Both the position numbers and the translations under genes were made by a program. A DNA stretch of 41,622 bases from Acidimicrobiales bacterium (lineage in GTDB: Bacteria > Actinomycetota > Acidimicrobiia > Acidimicrobiales > CAIXPF01): positions 1 to 41,622 of the forward strand of contig JADLEF010000111.1 of assembly GCA_020846295.1 (NCBI GenBank). The letters run 5' to 3'. Below the pieces are notes generated by a model. The model was not told the DNA's origin. It saw only the letters and a program-made list of their open reading frames with translations, and searched no databases. This document shows, piece after piece, positions 1 to 9,191 of this stretch (the first letter of the stretch is position 1; each line of letters begins with the position of its first letter).

Positions 1-2
1 CG

Positions 3-1850
3 CTATCCGAAGGCGGCGGCCTGGATGGCGAACAGCTCGGCGTAGCGCCCGCCCCGGCGCACCAGGTCCTCGTGGCTGCCGACCTCCACCACCGCGGCGC
101 CGTCGAGCACCACGATCAGGTCGGCCATCCGCACGGTGGAGAACCGGTGCGACACCAGCACGGTGATGCGGCCGTCCTCGTTGCGTTCGGCGGTGCGCAC
201 CGCGTCGGCGTAGCGCTCGAACAGGGCGTGCTCGGTCTCCGCGTCCAACGCGGCGGTCGGTTCGTCGAGCAGCAGCAGCAGCGGAGCCTGTCGCATGAAG
301 CCGCGGGCCAGGCCCACCTTCTGCCACTGGCCGAAGCTCACCTCCACCCCGCCCGGCCACGCCGAGCCCAACTGGGTGTCCAGCCCCGACGGCAACCGAG
401 CCACCACGTCGGCCGCTCCGGCCGCGCCCACCGCCACCTCGACCGCCGCCCGGTCGTCGCGCCGCGGCTCGTCGCCCACCCCGACGCTGTGCTGCGCGGG
501 CAGCTCGAAACGGAAGAAGTCCTGGAACGCCCCCGCCAGCCGCTCCCGCCACGCCGACGGCTCCATGGTGGCCAGATCGACCCCGTCCACGGTCACGCGG
601 CCCTCCGTCGGGCGGTACAGCCCGGCCAGCAGCTTCACCAGCGTGGACTTGCCCGCCCCGTTCTCGCCCGCGATGGCCACGACCGTACCGGCCGGTAGGT
701 GCAGGTCGGCGTGCCGCAACGCCCACGCCGCGCTGCCCGGATAGCGGAAGGAGACGTCCGCGAGCCGGATCCCGTCCTCCAGGCGGGCGGGCGGCGGCGC
801 CGCCTCGGCCGGGCGACGGGCCGCAGTGAACAGCTCGAGCCAGCGCAGCCGCCGCGCCGCATCCAACCAGAACCCGCGCAGGAACCCCAGCTCCGACGCC
901 GCCGCCGAGATGTACAGCGACAGCCGCTGGCCCGCCGCGGTGACGAGCACCACCGGCCCGACCCCGGCGTCGATGCCCGCCGCCACGAAGGCGATCGCAC
1001 CGCCGTAGGCCACCCCGAAGCACGCCCAACCCAACGCGTGCCAACCGGCCGATCGCCACCGCACCCTGGCCCGCGGCCGCTGCCACGCCGACCAGGCCTC
1101 GCGGCGCCGCTGCTGCAACCGGGGAGCGAGGCCCAGCACCCGCAGCTCCTTGGCCGGCCCGGCGTTCGTGCCCAGCGCGAACAGGTGGCGGGCCTGGCGC
1201 TCCTGCGCGGCGACGCGCTCCTGCGTGCGGCGCTCCACCTCGGGCCGCCACGACGAGGAGAGCACCGTCGGTAGCGCGGCGACGAGCAACAGCACCAGCG
1301 CCGGGTGCACGGTCGCCAGCAGCGCGACGGTGACCAGGAGGCGGAAGATCCACCCCACCGTGGACAGCAGCGACAGGAACAGGTGGTCGAGGGTGAACAC
1401 CTGCTCCCGCAGCACCGACAGCCGGTCCAAGTACTCCGGCCGCTCCTGGTGCTCGAGCGTCGGCACGGCCAACTGCAGCTCCGCCACGTGCGCCTCGAGC
1501 ACCACCGCGATGCGGTCCCGGAACCGGCGCTGCACCCGCTGGGCGATGATCGACAGCCACCACGTGGCCACCGAGGACACCGCCAGCCCGGCGACACCGA
1601 TCACGACGGTGCGTCGGGTGCCGTCGGTGAGGCCCTCGGCCAGCAGGCGCAACCACCAGGCCAACAGGGCGTCGGGCAGCATGGTGGCCAGCGTGGTGGC
1701 CAGGGACAGGCTGAGCAGCCCCCGCTCGTGCTGCCAGCCGAGCTCGAACATGCGCCACAGCGAGCGGCCCGCCGGGGGCAGCGGTTCGATCGGGTCGATC
1801 CCGTCGGCCTCGGGCGCGGCGGCGGCCCCCATCGTCTCAGAGCGTGTCAT
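3..1850 (-). CDS. ABC exporter subunit, fused membrane and ATPase domains (half A)
   Basis: Half-transporter of about 615 aa with an N-terminal membrane domain of about six helices and a C-terminal ATPase domain. Walker [10 protein letters not shown] starts near residue 395, Walker B LLLLLDEP near 529, and the H-loop is in LVSHRF. The ABC signature is unusual: SFGQW stands where LSGGQ is expected, although the Walker B glutamate is kept. The gene follows another half-transporter of the same size with a 14-nt overlap, so the two probably form a heterodimeric exporter of lipid, peptide or drug; the substrate cannot be read. I use ATG 1850; ATG 1832, four nt after the upstream stop, is the alternative. 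The stop lies at 3-5. Confidence 0.88.
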   Translation of the reverse strand: MTRSETMGAAAAPEADGIDPIEPLPPAGRSLWRMFELGWQHERGLLSLSLATTLATMLPDALLAWWLRLLAEGLTDGTRRTVVIGVAGLAVSSVATWWLSIIAQRVQRRFRDRIAVVLEAHVAELQLAVPTLEHQERPEYLDRLSVLREQVFTLDHLFLSLLSTVGWIFRLLVTVALLATVHPALVLLLVAALPTVLSSSWRPEVERRTQERVAAQERQARHLFALGTNAGPAKELRVLGLAPRLQQRRREAWSAWQRPRARVRWRSAGWHALGWACFGVAYGGAIAFVAAGIDAGVGPVVLVTAAGQRLSLYISAAASELGFLRGFWLDAARRLRWLELFTAARRPAEAAPPPARLEDGIRLADVSFRYPGSAAWALRHADLHLPAGTVVAIAGENGAGKSTLVKLLAGLYRPTEGRVTVDGVDLATMEPSAWRERLAGAFQDFFRFELPAQHSVGVGDEPRRDDRAAVEVAVGAAGAADVVARLPSGLDTQLGSAWPGGVEVSFGQWQKVGLARGFMRQAPLLLLLDEPTAALDAETEHALFERYADAVRTAERNEDGRITVLVSHRFSTVRMADLIVVLDGAAVVEVGSHEDLVRRGGRYAELFAIQAAAFG

Positions 1851-3642
1851 GGACGAGCTCCTCGCCGGTCTCCGGGTCGAGCTCCACGAAGCGCGACGCC
1901 TGCAGGTCGAACATGGTCCGGTAGCGGCCACCGTGCGCCATCAGCTCGTCGTGCGAGCCGAGCTCCACCACCCGGCCGCCCTCCAGCACGCAGATGCGGT
2001 CCGCCCGACGCACCGTCTGGAAGCGGTGCGACACCAGGATGGTGGTGCAGTGCCGGGTGGCGGCCAGCACCCGCTCGAAGATCTCCGCCTCCCCCCGCAC
2101 GTCGAGCTGGGCGGTCGGCTCGTCGAGCAGCACCACCCGGGCACCCGCCGCCACCGCGCCCAACGTGCGGGCCAGCGCCACCCGCTGCCACTGCCCGCCG
2201 GACAGGTCGGTGCCGCCGGGGTACCCCTTGGCCAGGACGGTGTCGAGCTCGGCGAGCCCGTCGGCGCCGGCGGCGCGCAGCGCCCGACCGAGCTCATCGC
2301 CCACTCCGTGTTCGCGGTCGAGGCGGCCGGCGGGATCGACGTTGTCGCGCAGCGTCCACTCCAGGCGCAGGTAGTCCTGGAACACGGCGGTCGTGCGGTG
2401 GCGCCAACGCTCGAGGTCCAGCTCCCGCAGGTCGGTCCCATCGATGGTGATGCGACCCGAGCCGGGGTCGTAGAGCCGGCACAACAGCTTGGCCGCCGTG
2501 GTCTTGCCCGCGCCGTTCACCCCCACGATGGCCATCGACGTACCGGCCGGGATGGTCAGGTCGAACCCGTCGAGCACGGATCGCTCGGTGCCCGGATAGG
2601 TGAACCCCACGTGCTCGAAGCGGATCTCCGGCGCATCGTTCCGCGGAACCTGCCGGCCCGTACCGAGCGGGATGGTACGGAGTGCCCCCTCGATGCGGGC
2701 CACCGCTCCCACCGGTGCGGCTGCCCCGTCGAGCGCCCAGTTGAGCCCCCCGAAGGCGATGGCGCTCGCGCCCAGCGCGGCTTGGAGGAACACGATGGTG
2801 CGGGCCACGCTGAGCCCGCCGTCGAGCGCGGCGTCGGCGATGGCCCAGAAGACCAGCGCGTTGCCGGCGCTGACCACGGCCAGCGCGGCCAGCACGGAAC
2901 GCTCCCGCAGCCTCGTCGCCTCGTACTGCAGTGCATGGAGCTGCCGGCGCCGCTCACGGAAGCGATCGAGCACCCACGGCCCGAGCCCGAACAGCCGCAC
3001 CTCCTTCGCCGCCGGGGGATCGACCGCCAGGCGGTAGGCGTACTCGGCGTGCTGCTGGGCCTGGCGTACCGGCGCCGTGTTGCGGTCCTTCCACACCCCG
3101 GACTCGCGCAGCAGCCAATGGGTCGAGGACCAGGTCGCGAGCAGCACCAGCGGCGCCCACCAGCGGAAGCCGAACAGGATCATCGACGCAGCGACACCGG
3201 TACCGAGCAGGATCAGCCCGTCGGCGATGAAGTCCATCGACACGTGCAACGGCGGGCCGGTCATGCCCAGATCGAAGTCCCGGGCGACGGCCAGGTCCCC
3301 GGCCAGCTCGGGGTTCTCGAGGTGGGCGATGCCGTCGGGCCGCAGGCACGCCACCAGCAGCCGGTCGTTGAGGTGCTCGGCCAGGCGGTGGCCCACCTCG
3401 GTGGACAGCGCTTGGTGGAGCGGACCGAGGAGCTGGACCAGGGTGAACAGGCCGCCGATGGTCAGCAGCGGGACGAGCAGGGAACCGCCGCCGGCCACCG
3501 CGCCGACCAGCCAGCCGGTGGCCAGGGCGAGCAGGGCGGGCAGCACCGCTCGCAGCACCAGCACGGCGTACCACGCGGTACCCAGCGGTCGGGACGCCCG
3601 AGGAAGCTCGGCGAAGAAGGCACGCTGGTCGGCGTTGAGCAC
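1837..3642 (-). CDS. ABC exporter subunit, fused membrane and ATPase domains (half B)
   Basis: Half-transporter of 601 aa. Hydrophobic segments in the first 300 residues (for example [16 protein letters not shown]) form the membrane domain. The ATPase domain has Walker [10 protein letters not shown] near residue 374, a canonical LSGGQWQR signature, Walker [13 protein letters not shown] and H-loop VSHRF. It is the likely partner of the next gene downstream, whose signature is altered, so one of the two composite ATP sites would be canonical and the other degenerate. I chose GTG 3642 because a GAGGG ribosome binding site lies about 9 nt before it. An upstream CTG at 3651 would overlap the preceding stop. 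The gene follows a LigD-type polymerase with almost no gap. Confidence 0.87.
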   Translation of the reverse strand: MLNADQRAFFAELPRASRPLGTAWYAVLVLRAVLPALLALATGWLVGAVAGGGSLLVPLLTIGGLFTLVQLLGPLHQALSTEVGHRLAEHLNDRLLVACLRPDGIAHLENPELAGDLAVARDFDLGMTGPPLHVSMDFIADGLILLGTGVAASMILFGFRWWAPLVLLATWSSTHWLLRESGVWKDRNTAPVRQAQQHAEYAYRLAVDPPAAKEVRLFGLGPWVLDRFRERRRQLHALQYEATRLRERSVLAALAVVSAGNALVFWAIADAALDGGLSVARTIVFLQAALGASAIAFGGLNWALDGAAAPVGAVARIEGALRTIPLGTGRQVPRNDAPEIRFEHVGFTYPGTERSVLDGFDLTIPAGTSMAIVGVNGAGKTTAAKLLCRLYDPGSGRITIDGTDLRELDLERWRHRTTAVFQDYLRLEWTLRDNVDPAGRLDREHGVGDELGRALRAAGADGLAELDTVLAKGYPGGTDLSGGQWQRVALARTLGAVAAGARVVLLDEPTAQLDVRGEAEIFERVLAATRHCTTILVSHRFQTVRRADRICVLEGGRVVELGSHDELMAHGGRYRTMFDLQASRFVELDPETGEELVHDTL

Positions 3643-3647
3643 GGCGT

Positions 3648-4667
3648 TCAGCCCTCGGTCTTCTTGGCCCGGCTCGGCGCGACGCGGGGCGGTTCGTTGG
3701 GCTGTTTCGGGTACACCGGCGGCCACGGCGCATCCTGCAGACCGGCGGCCATGTCCCGTTCCGACATCGCCAGGAGGGCGTCGAGCGACTGCGGCGCGTC
3801 GTCCATCGCCGCCCACGGATCGCCGCCGGCTGCCACCCGGGCGGGCACCGTCGCCAGGGTCAACGCTTCGGGATCCACCGTCGCCACCTCGTCCCACGCC
3901 AGTGGGGCGGACACCTGCCCGCCCACCCGGGCCCGCACCGCCCATGGCCCGAACACCGTCTTGTGCGGCGCGTTCTGGTTGTAGTCCACGAACACCCGGG
4001 CGCCGCGCTCTTCCTTCCACCACGCTGCGGTCAGCAGGTCCGGCCGTCGCCGCTCCAGCTCCCTGGCCAACGCCACCGCCGCCGCGCGCACCTGGTAGGA
4101 GTCGTAGCGCGGCTCGCAGCGGGCGTAGATGTGCAGCCCCCGGTTGCCGGTCGTCTTGGGGAACGAGGCGATGCCGAGCTCTTCGAGCAGCGCCCGCACC
4201 TCCGCCGCCGCCTCCCGGACCCGGTCGAAGTCGACGCCCGGCTGGGGATCGAGATCGATGCGCAGCTCGTCGGTTCGCGACGGGTCGGCGGCGAGGTACG
4301 GCCAGGGATGGAACCCGAGGCAGCCCAGGTTCACCATCCAGATCACGTGCGCCGCGTCGGCCAGCACCAGCGCGTTCGACGTCGTCCCGTTCGGCGTGGT
4401 GACCACGGTCGTCTGCACCCAGTCCGGGGTGTCGGCGGGAACGCGCTTCTGGAAGAAGCTCTTGCCCGCCGCTCCGTCCGGGTACCGCTCCATCAGCGTC
4501 GGGCGGCCTCCGACGGCGCGCAGCAACGGTTCCGCCACGGCCAGGTAGTACTGGACCAGATCCCCCTTCGTCTCGCCCCGAGCGGGGAAGAAGACCTTGG
4601 AGGGGTTGGTCACCCGGACCTCGCGCCCGGCGACGTCCACGGTGAGCACTTCGGTGGCTTTGGCCAT
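3648..4667 (-). CDS. LigD-type DNA primase/polymerase domain protein (stand-alone)
   Basis: This 339-aa protein matches the archaeo-eukaryotic primase-type polymerase domain found in bacterial NHEJ ligase LigD (family knowledge). Visible motifs are RIDLDP with metal-binding aspartates D138 and D140, TTGNRGLHIY with the nucleotide-binding histidine near 179, and FVDYNQN as the third acidic motif. There is no ligase or phosphoesterase domain in the frame, and no Ku gene in the window, so it is a polymerase-only form. Such proteins add ribonucleotides at breaks together with separate Ku and ligase. ATG 4667 has AGGG close upstream and lies 12 nt after the ThuA-like gene. The downstream ABC gene starts at its stop. 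Confidence 0.9.
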   Translation of the reverse strand: MAKATEVLTVDVAGREVRVTNPSKVFFPARGETKGDLVQYYLAVAEPLLRAVGGRPTLMERYPDGAAGKSFFQKRVPADTPDWVQTTVVTTPNGTTSNALVLADAAHVIWMVNLGCLGFHPWPYLAADPSRTDELRIDLDPQPGVDFDRVREAAAEVRALLEELGIASFPKTTGNRGLHIYARCEPRYDSYQVRAAAVALARELERRRPDLLTAAWWKEERGARVFVDYNQNAPHKTVFGPWAVRARVGGQVSAPLAWDEVATVDPEALTLATVPARVAAGGDPWAAMDDAPQSLDALLAMSERDMAAGLQDAPWPPVYPKQPNEPPRVAPSRAKKTEG

Positions 4668-4679
4668 CGCCCTATGCGA

Positions 4680-5306
4680 TCAGCTCTCACCCACCCAGCG
4701 CAACGCCCGCTGCAGGATCACCTGGTTGGCCGGCAGCGACAGCGACTCCGCGTCGTAGGCGAGCGAGTCCACCACCAGCCGGCCGTCGCCCCGAACCGCC
4801 GTCCACACCACGGCGTCGTCGCCGCAGTGGGCCAGCACATCGGTGCCCGGCTCGGCGCCGAACCGCGGCAACCGGTCGGTCAGGTCGAGCACCGCGTCGA
4901 GCCCGGCCACCACCGGGTGGCGGCGGGAGGCGAACTCGACCGGGGCCAGCGGCAGCACCGGCCTGCCGGTCAGATCGACCAGCACCCGGGTCTCGGTCAA
5001 GCGGGCCCCGAGGAACTCCGGCCATTCGGGCCAGTCCTCGAACCACTCGGTCGCGGCCCGGCACGCGACCAACCCGCCGCCTTCGGCGACGAAGCCGCGG
5101 ATGGCCTCACCCCAGCTGCGGTCGGGCGACAGCGGCAGGCTCGGGTGACCGCCGACGAACACTGCGTCGAAGCCGCCGCGCTCCAGCACGCTGCAGTCCA
5201 TGTCGAGGGGATCGACCAGTTCGCTGGCGAAGCCCATCGACTCCACCAGGTGGGCGAACGGCAGCGCCGCCGACCAGCTCACCAGGGTGAGGACCCTTCG
5301 CATCAT
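4680..5306 (-). CDS. ThuA-like / class I glutamine amidotransferase-fold protein
   Basis: A 208-aa cytosolic protein with the Rossmann-like layout of ThuA-fold proteins: a first strand RRVLTLVSW, the loop VFVGGHPSLPLS, then GGGLVACRAATEWFEDWPEW, followed by HPVVAGLDAVLDLTDRLPRF and a closing strand. The HPVVAGL stretch resembles the HPI-x-G-L motif of ThuA (trehalose utilisation) proteins. No nucleophilic cysteine elbow of a working amidotransferase is evident, apart from the Cys in VACRA. The substrate is unknown. ATG 5306 overlaps the stop of the acyl-CoA ligase (ATGA), which implies translational coupling. A second ATG follows immediately. Confidence 0.7.
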   Translation of the reverse strand: MMRRVLTLVSWSAALPFAHLVESMGFASELVDPLDMDCSVLERGGFDAVFVGGHPSLPLSPDRSWGEAIRGFVAEGGGLVACRAATEWFEDWPEWPEFLGARLTETRVLVDLTGRPVLPLAPVEFASRRHPVVAGLDAVLDLTDRLPRFGAEPGTDVLAHCGDDAVVWTAVRGDGRLVVDSLAYDAESLSLPANQVILQRALRWVGES

Positions 5307-6862
5307 TCCGGCGCAGGATCCGAGAACTGCTCGCGCAGCACCCGCTTGAGGACCTTCCCGGAGGGGTTGCGCGGGATCTCATCGGCGAACACCACCGCCT
5401 TCGGCAGCTTGAAGCGGCCGAGCTTCCCGTCACAGAACCCCATCACGTCAGTGTCGGTCAGATCGCCGTCGGCCTTGACCACAACCGCCAACGGCGACTC
5501 GCCCCACTTCTCCGACGGGATGCCGATGACCGCCACCTCCTTCACGCCGGGATGGGCCAGGATCACGTTCTCGATCTCGGCGGGGTAGATGTTCTCCCCG
5601 CCCGAGATCAGCATGTCCTTGATGCGATCCTGCACGTAGAGGAACCTGTCGGCGTCCTGCACGCCGGCGTCGCCGGTGCGCAACCACGTGCTGCCGTCCG
5701 CCGGGTCGACCCACAGCGCCGCTTCCGATGCGTCGGGCCGCTGCCAGTAGCCCTGCATGAGGAACGGGCCGCGAACCAGGATCTCGCCCTGCGTGCCGGG
5801 CGGTACGTCGCGCAGTTCGTCGTCGGCGATGCGCACATCGGCCAGGAAGTAGGGCAACCCGGCGGTGCCCGGCCGTTCGATCGACTGCTCCGCCGTCGAC
5901 GCGGTGGCCACCGCGTAGGACTCGGTCAACCCGTACAGCTGCGAGATGGGGATGCCGAGATCGGTGTACGCCTGGATCGAGGTGACCGGCACCGGCGCTG
6001 CGCCGCTCTGCGCCCAGCGCAGCGCCGAGTGGTCCGGCTTGACCTGCTCGTACACGCCGAGCATGAACGTGAGCATCGCCGGCACCAGCAGCGTGCCGGT
6101 GCAACGCTCGGCCTCCAGCAGCTTCCAGGACTCGAACGGGTCGAACTCCCGCATGATCACCGCGGTGGCCCCCAGGTGCACCAGCGCCTGGGCCGGGAAC
6201 AGGGCGCCGATGTGGAACATCGGCAGGCACACCTGGTAGCGGTCCGCCGGGCGCAGGTCGAAGGTGAGCGCGGCGTTGACGGTCGCCCAGTAGCCCGACG
6301 CCTGGGTGTGCACCGCACCCTTCGGCAGGCCGGTGGTGCCCGAGGTGTACATGATGTGCAGCAGGTCGTCGTCGGTGGCGACGATGATGGGCTCGTCCCC
6401 CGACGCCGCCTCGAGCAGATCCTCGTAGCGCTGGGCGAACTCGAGCACTGGGCGCCGGCCGATCTGCACCCAATGGCGCAGCGCGGTGCGATCGCCCCGG
6501 GCGTGCAGCTCGCCGGCGGTCTCGAGGAAGTCGTCGTCGAACACCAGGGCGATCGCCCCCGAGTCCGCCAGGATGAACTCCAGCTCGTCGGGCACGAGCC
6601 GCCAGTTCAGCGGGACGACGACGATGCCCAGCTTCGAGCACCCGAAGAACGTCTCCATGAACTCGGGACCGTTCTTGGCCAGCACGGCGATGCGGTCGCC
6701 GCGCCGAACCCCGAGCCGCTGGAGCAGGTTCCCCGCCCGGTTGGCGCGCTCGTTCCACTGGCGGAACGTGAAGCGCCGGCCGGTGGCCCAGTCCACGACG
6801 GCGTCAGCGTTGGGGTCGCGCCGGGCGCGACGGGTCAGGATCTCACCGACGTTCACCTTCAT
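5303..6862 (-). CDS. AMP-dependent acyl-CoA synthetase (FadD-like)
   Basis: A 519-aa adenylate-forming enzyme that would activate a carboxylic acid to its CoA thioester through an acyl-AMP. The AMP-binding P-loop MYTSGTTGLPKG is at 171-182. It is followed by YGLTESY (adenine binding), TWLRTGDAG (ribose-binding Asp) and DRIKDMLISGGENIYPAEIE at the hinge. Catalytic lysine K503 lies in NPSGKVLKR. The size fits medium- or long-chain fatty acid or aryl-acid ligases, and chain length cannot be read. ATG 6862 has CCTCCC before it rather than a Shine-Dalgarno, and a CAGAAT -10-like box sits 7 nt upstream, so the mRNA may be leaderless. It probably heads the operon running down to position 3. Confidence 0.93.
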   Translation of the reverse strand: MKVNVGEILTRRARRDPNADAVVDWATGRRFTFRQWNERANRAGNLLQRLGVRRGDRIAVLAKNGPEFMETFFGCSKLGIVVVPLNWRLVPDELEFILADSGAIALVFDDDFLETAGELHARGDRTALRHWVQIGRRPVLEFAQRYEDLLEAASGDEPIIVATDDDLLHIMYTSGTTGLPKGAVHTQASGYWATVNAALTFDLRPADRYQVCLPMFHIGALFPAQALVHLGATAVIMREFDPFESWKLLEAERCTGTLLVPAMLTFMLGVYEQVKPDHSALRWAQSGAAPVPVTSIQAYTDLGIPISQLYGLTESYAVATASTAEQSIERPGTAGLPYFLADVRIADDELRDVPPGTQGEILVRGPFLMQGYWQRPDASEAALWVDPADGSTWLRTGDAGVQDADRFLYVQDRIKDMLISGGENIYPAEIENVILAHPGVKEVAVIGIPSEKWGESPLAVVVKADGDLTDTDVMGFCDGKLGRFKLPKAVVFADEIPRNPSGKVLKRVLREQFSDPAPE

Positions 6863-6908
6863 GGGAGGAATTCTGGCAGCGGTTGCGGTGGCGAGCAGTT
6901 GCAGCCGC

Positions 6909-7499
6909 TCAGATCTTGACCGGGTCGATCCATTTCTCCGGCCGGGGTGGCTCGTTGGCGGCGAGCCTGGCCAGCAGGCCGGCCGGGTCGGCGTCGGCCA
7001 CCAGCAGGTCGATGTTGGCCTGCTTGACGAAGCCGGTATCGACCGTGTGCTGCAGGAACGCCAGCAGCTGATCGAAGTAGCCGTCCACGTCCAGCAGGCC
7101 GACCGGCTTGGCGTGCAGGCCGATCTGGGCCCAGGTCAGCGTCTCGAACAGCTCGTCGAGGGTGCCGAGCCCGCCCGGCAGCGCGATGAACGCGTCGGCC
7201 AGCTCGTACATCAGCGCCTTGCGCTCGTGCATCGAGTCGGTGTGGCGCAGCTCGGTGATCGCCTCGTGGCCCACCTCACGGGAGAACAGTCCCTTGGGCA
7301 GCACCCCGATCACGGTGCCACCGGCCTCCATCACCGCGTCGGCGATGACGCCCATGAGGCCGACCGCACCGCCGCCGTAGACCAGCTCGATGCCGCGCTC
7401 GGCCAGGGTGCGGCCCATCGCCGACGCAGCCTCCCGGTAGCGCGGGTCGGTGCCCGAGCTCGATCCGCAGAACACGCACACCCGCCGCAGTCGTCGCAT
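6909..7499 (-). CDS. LOG family nucleoside 5'-monophosphate phosphoribohydrolase
   Basis: A 196-aa member of the LOG (formerly lysine decarboxylase-like) family. It contains the hallmark PGGLGTLDE at 108-116, preceded by HERKALM and the nucleotide-binding start CGSSSGTDPRY. Family members cleave N6-modified AMP (cytokinin nucleotides) or AMP to free base and ribose 5-phosphate. The physiological role in bacteria is uncertain. ATG 7499 is 8 nt behind a TACCCT -10 box, so it likely has its own promoter and a leaderless or nearly leaderless start. It ends 46 nt before the acyl-CoA ligase gene. Confidence 0.92.
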   Translation of the reverse strand: MRRLRRVCVFCGSSSGTDPRYREAASAMGRTLAERGIELVYGGGAVGLMGVIADAVMEAGGTVIGVLPKGLFSREVGHEAITELRHTDSMHERKALMYELADAFIALPGGLGTLDELFETLTWAQIGLHAKPVGLLDVDGYFDQLLAFLQHTVDTGFVKQANIDLLVADADPAGLLARLAANEPPRPEKWIDPVKI

Positions 7500-7507
7500 C
7501 GGCGGGC

Positions 7508-7513
7508 AGGGTA
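7508..7513 (-). promoter_or_regulatory. -10 box of LOG gene, leaderless-type
   Basis: TACCCT on the minus strand fits the actinobacterial TAnnnT -10 consensus. It ends 8 nt before ATG 7499, leaving no room for a ribosome binding site. Confidence 0.5.
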
Positions 7514-7542
7514 GGGCGCCCGCCGATGGCGCCCAAGCGGAT

Positions 7543-8706
7543 TCAGCTGACGGTCACCGTCTTGCTGACCGTCGCGCACGTCTCCTCGGCAGCGCCCTTG
7601 CAGACGGTGAGCGTGATGATCGTGTCGCGGTTGACAGAGGTCGTCACGCCCTTGGACTTGTTCGAGCTGACCGTGTTGCCGTTCCACTGCCAGGTCCAAC
7701 GGGTGGGACCGCCGGAGGAGCGGTCCACGAGCGTGATGGTGCCACCCGCCTGCGCCGGATCGGGGGTCCAGGCGAAGTCGGCCACCAGCTCGCCGTTCGA
7801 CGCGGACGGCGTCGAGGCGCTGGTCGGGGTGGTCGAGGTCGGTGCATCGCCCGCGCCCGAGGTCGCGGTGGTCGGGGTGGCGGAGGTGCTCGAGCGGGGG
7901 CGGGTGCTCGGCGTCGGCCTGGAGGTGCCCGTCGTCGACGGCGGCCGGGCGGTCGTGGGCGGCGAGGCGGCGAGCTCGGTGCCCTCGCCATCGGAGTCGC
8001 CGGCGAGGGCCATGCCGCCGACCATCCCTGCGCCCACCAGCACCACCGCAGCCACGCCGGCGATCGCCGTGAGCAGCGCGTTGGAAGGGCGCCTCGGCCC
8101 CCGTCCCGCTGCTCCCGGACCCGGCCCGGATGGTCCAGGCCCCGCCGGTCCGGGCCCGGATGGTCCCGGCCCCGTCGCGGGGTTCGGTCCGAACGCCGGT
8201 CCGATCATCGACGGGGCCATGACGGCGCCCGTGCCGGTGATCCCGGGGCCGCCGGCCGGCTCGGTGCCCGGCCCTGGGGACGAGAAGGCGTCGGGATGCG
8301 GGGCAGGGTCGGCCGGCGTGGATCCGGCCGTGGGCGCACCGGGGGGCATCGGAGGGGGCGCGCTCACCGGACCGGGGTGCAGCTGCGTTCCGGTCGGTGT
8401 GCGCAGGACGGCGCCCGGGCTGGACAGCCCGGCGAACCCGCCGGTGGAGCGCGGGGAGGGGCCGTCGAGGGTGGGGAACGTATCGGTGTCGACGAACGGG
8501 TCCCGATCGGGGATCGACGACGCCGCGCCGGATGCGGGCCCGGGTTGCTCGGGTGCGGGTGCGGGTGCGGCCAGGTCGGGGGGTTGCTGGTCGGCCGAGG
8601 TGACATCGTCCGACGCAGCCGTGCTGGTCGGGTCGCCCGGACCGGAGGCGGGAGGCTGCGAGGGGGTCATGGCCCCGACGATGGGACCCTCCGCGATCGG
8701 GGACAT
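7543..8706 (-). CDS. Pro/Gly-rich membrane-anchored protein with C-terminal PKD-like domain
   Basis: About 387 aa in four parts. A disordered Pro/Gly/Ala-rich N-terminal half ends in GPGP-type repeats near 180-200. One transmembrane helix follows at about 209-236 (LLTAIAGVAAVVLVGAG). Then comes a Thr/Ser/Pro-rich linker, typical of wall-spanning stalks. The last 80 residues look like a PKD beta-sandwich (FAWTPDPAQAGGTITLVDRS, then TRWTWQWNG), with two cysteines (VCKGAAEETC) that could form a disulfide. It is predicted to place the PKD domain outside the cell with the long N-tail inside. I prefer ATG 8706, which has AGGGG 9 nt upstream; ATG 8715 is possible. No enzymatic domain is seen. Confidence 0.7.
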   Translation of the reverse strand: MSPIAEGPIVGAMTPSQPPASGPGDPTSTAASDDVTSADQQPPDLAAPAPAPEQPGPASGAASSIPDRDPFVDTDTFPTLDGPSPRSTGGFAGLSSPGAVLRTPTGTQLHPGPVSAPPPMPPGAPTAGSTPADPAPHPDAFSSPGPGTEPAGGPGITGTGAVMAPSMIGPAFGPNPATGPGPSGPGPAGPGPSGPGPGAAGRGPRRPSNALLTAIAGVAAVVLVGAGMVGGMALAGDSDGEGTELAASPPTTARPPSTTGTSRPTPSTRPRSSTSATPTTATSGAGDAPTSTTPTSASTPSASNGELVADFAWTPDPAQAGGTITLVDRSSGGPTRWTWQWNGNTVSSNKSKGVTTSVNRDTIITLTVCKGAAEETCATVSKTVTVS

Positions 8707-8762
8707 CGGGGACATCCCCTACTGGACCCCCCGAATCCCCTATGGGCCCCGATGACCCCGAC

Positions 8763-8781
8763 CGTTCCGTTGAGAGGAACG
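8763..8781. promoter_or_regulatory. Inverted repeat CGTTCC-N7-GGAACG, possible operator
   Basis: Perfect 6-bp arms separated by 7 nt, in the 128-bp gap between the divergent PKD-protein and ferredoxin genes, about 50 bp upstream of the ferredoxin start. The position suits a regulator site for the ferredoxin-dioxygenase pair; the binding protein is unknown. Confidence 0.35.
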
Positions 8782-8821
8782 ATCAGGGGTGACCGCCGCG
8801 ATGCCCTGTGACAACGGTCTC

Positions 8822-8827
8822 TAACAT
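8822..8827 (+). promoter_or_regulatory. -10 box TAACAT of ferredoxin gene, leaderless
   Basis: TAACAT followed by exactly 6 nt and then GTG 8834. This places the transcription start at or next to the start codon. No Shine-Dalgarno is visible. Confidence 0.6.
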
Positions 8828-8833
8828 GCCGGC

Positions 8834-9178
8834 GTGGTCACCGTCGCCATCCGCCTGCTGCCCGACGATGTGGTCCTGCAGGGCAGGCCGGGCGAGCCCA
8901 TCCTCGACACGCTCCGACGCGCCGGGTACTCCCACCGCTTCGGCTGCCGTCGTGGCGGCTGCGGGGTGTGCCGCGTCGATCTCGTCGAGGGCAGCACGAC
9001 CGACGGCGCCGTCGTCAGCGAGGCCGTGCTCACGCCGGAGGAGCGCGCCGCCGGCGTGCGTCTGACCTGTCGGGCCGTACCCGACGGCGACGTCACGTTG
9101 CGCCTGCGCGAGGACGACACCCTGCGCTGCGTGTCGCCGTTCCTTGCCCGCTATGTAACCAGGAGCTCTCTCACATGA
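8834..9178 (+). CDS. Plant-type [2Fe-2S] ferredoxin (XylT-like)
   Basis: A 114-aa protein with the cysteine pattern of plant-type ferredoxins: C38, C43, C46 (FGCRRGGCGVC) and C79 (LTCRA). It lies 13 nt before a catechol 2,3-dioxygenase gene. Small ferredoxins of the XylT type are known to re-reduce the active-site iron of extradiol dioxygenases after oxidative inactivation, and that is the likely job here (inference from neighbour and size). The start is GTG 8834, chosen because a TAACAT -10 box lies 6 nt upstream and the fold begins at TVAIRLLP. The last residues after ARYV are not part of the domain. Confidence 0.88.
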   Translation: MVTVAIRLLPDDVVLQGRPGEPILDTLRRAGYSHRFGCRRGGCGVCRVDLVEGSTTDGAVVSEAVLTPEERAAGVRLTCRAVPDGDVTLRLREDDTLRCVSPFLARYVTRSSLT

Positions 9179-9191
9179 AGGGGAACCAACC

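Noticed and set aside
1150-3984. Long open frame on the plus strand across the ABC exporter genes
   Set aside because: It lies antisense to two clear ABC proteins, has His/Gln/Arg-rich low-complexity sequence, and no family motif. Such frames arise from GC-rich third positions.
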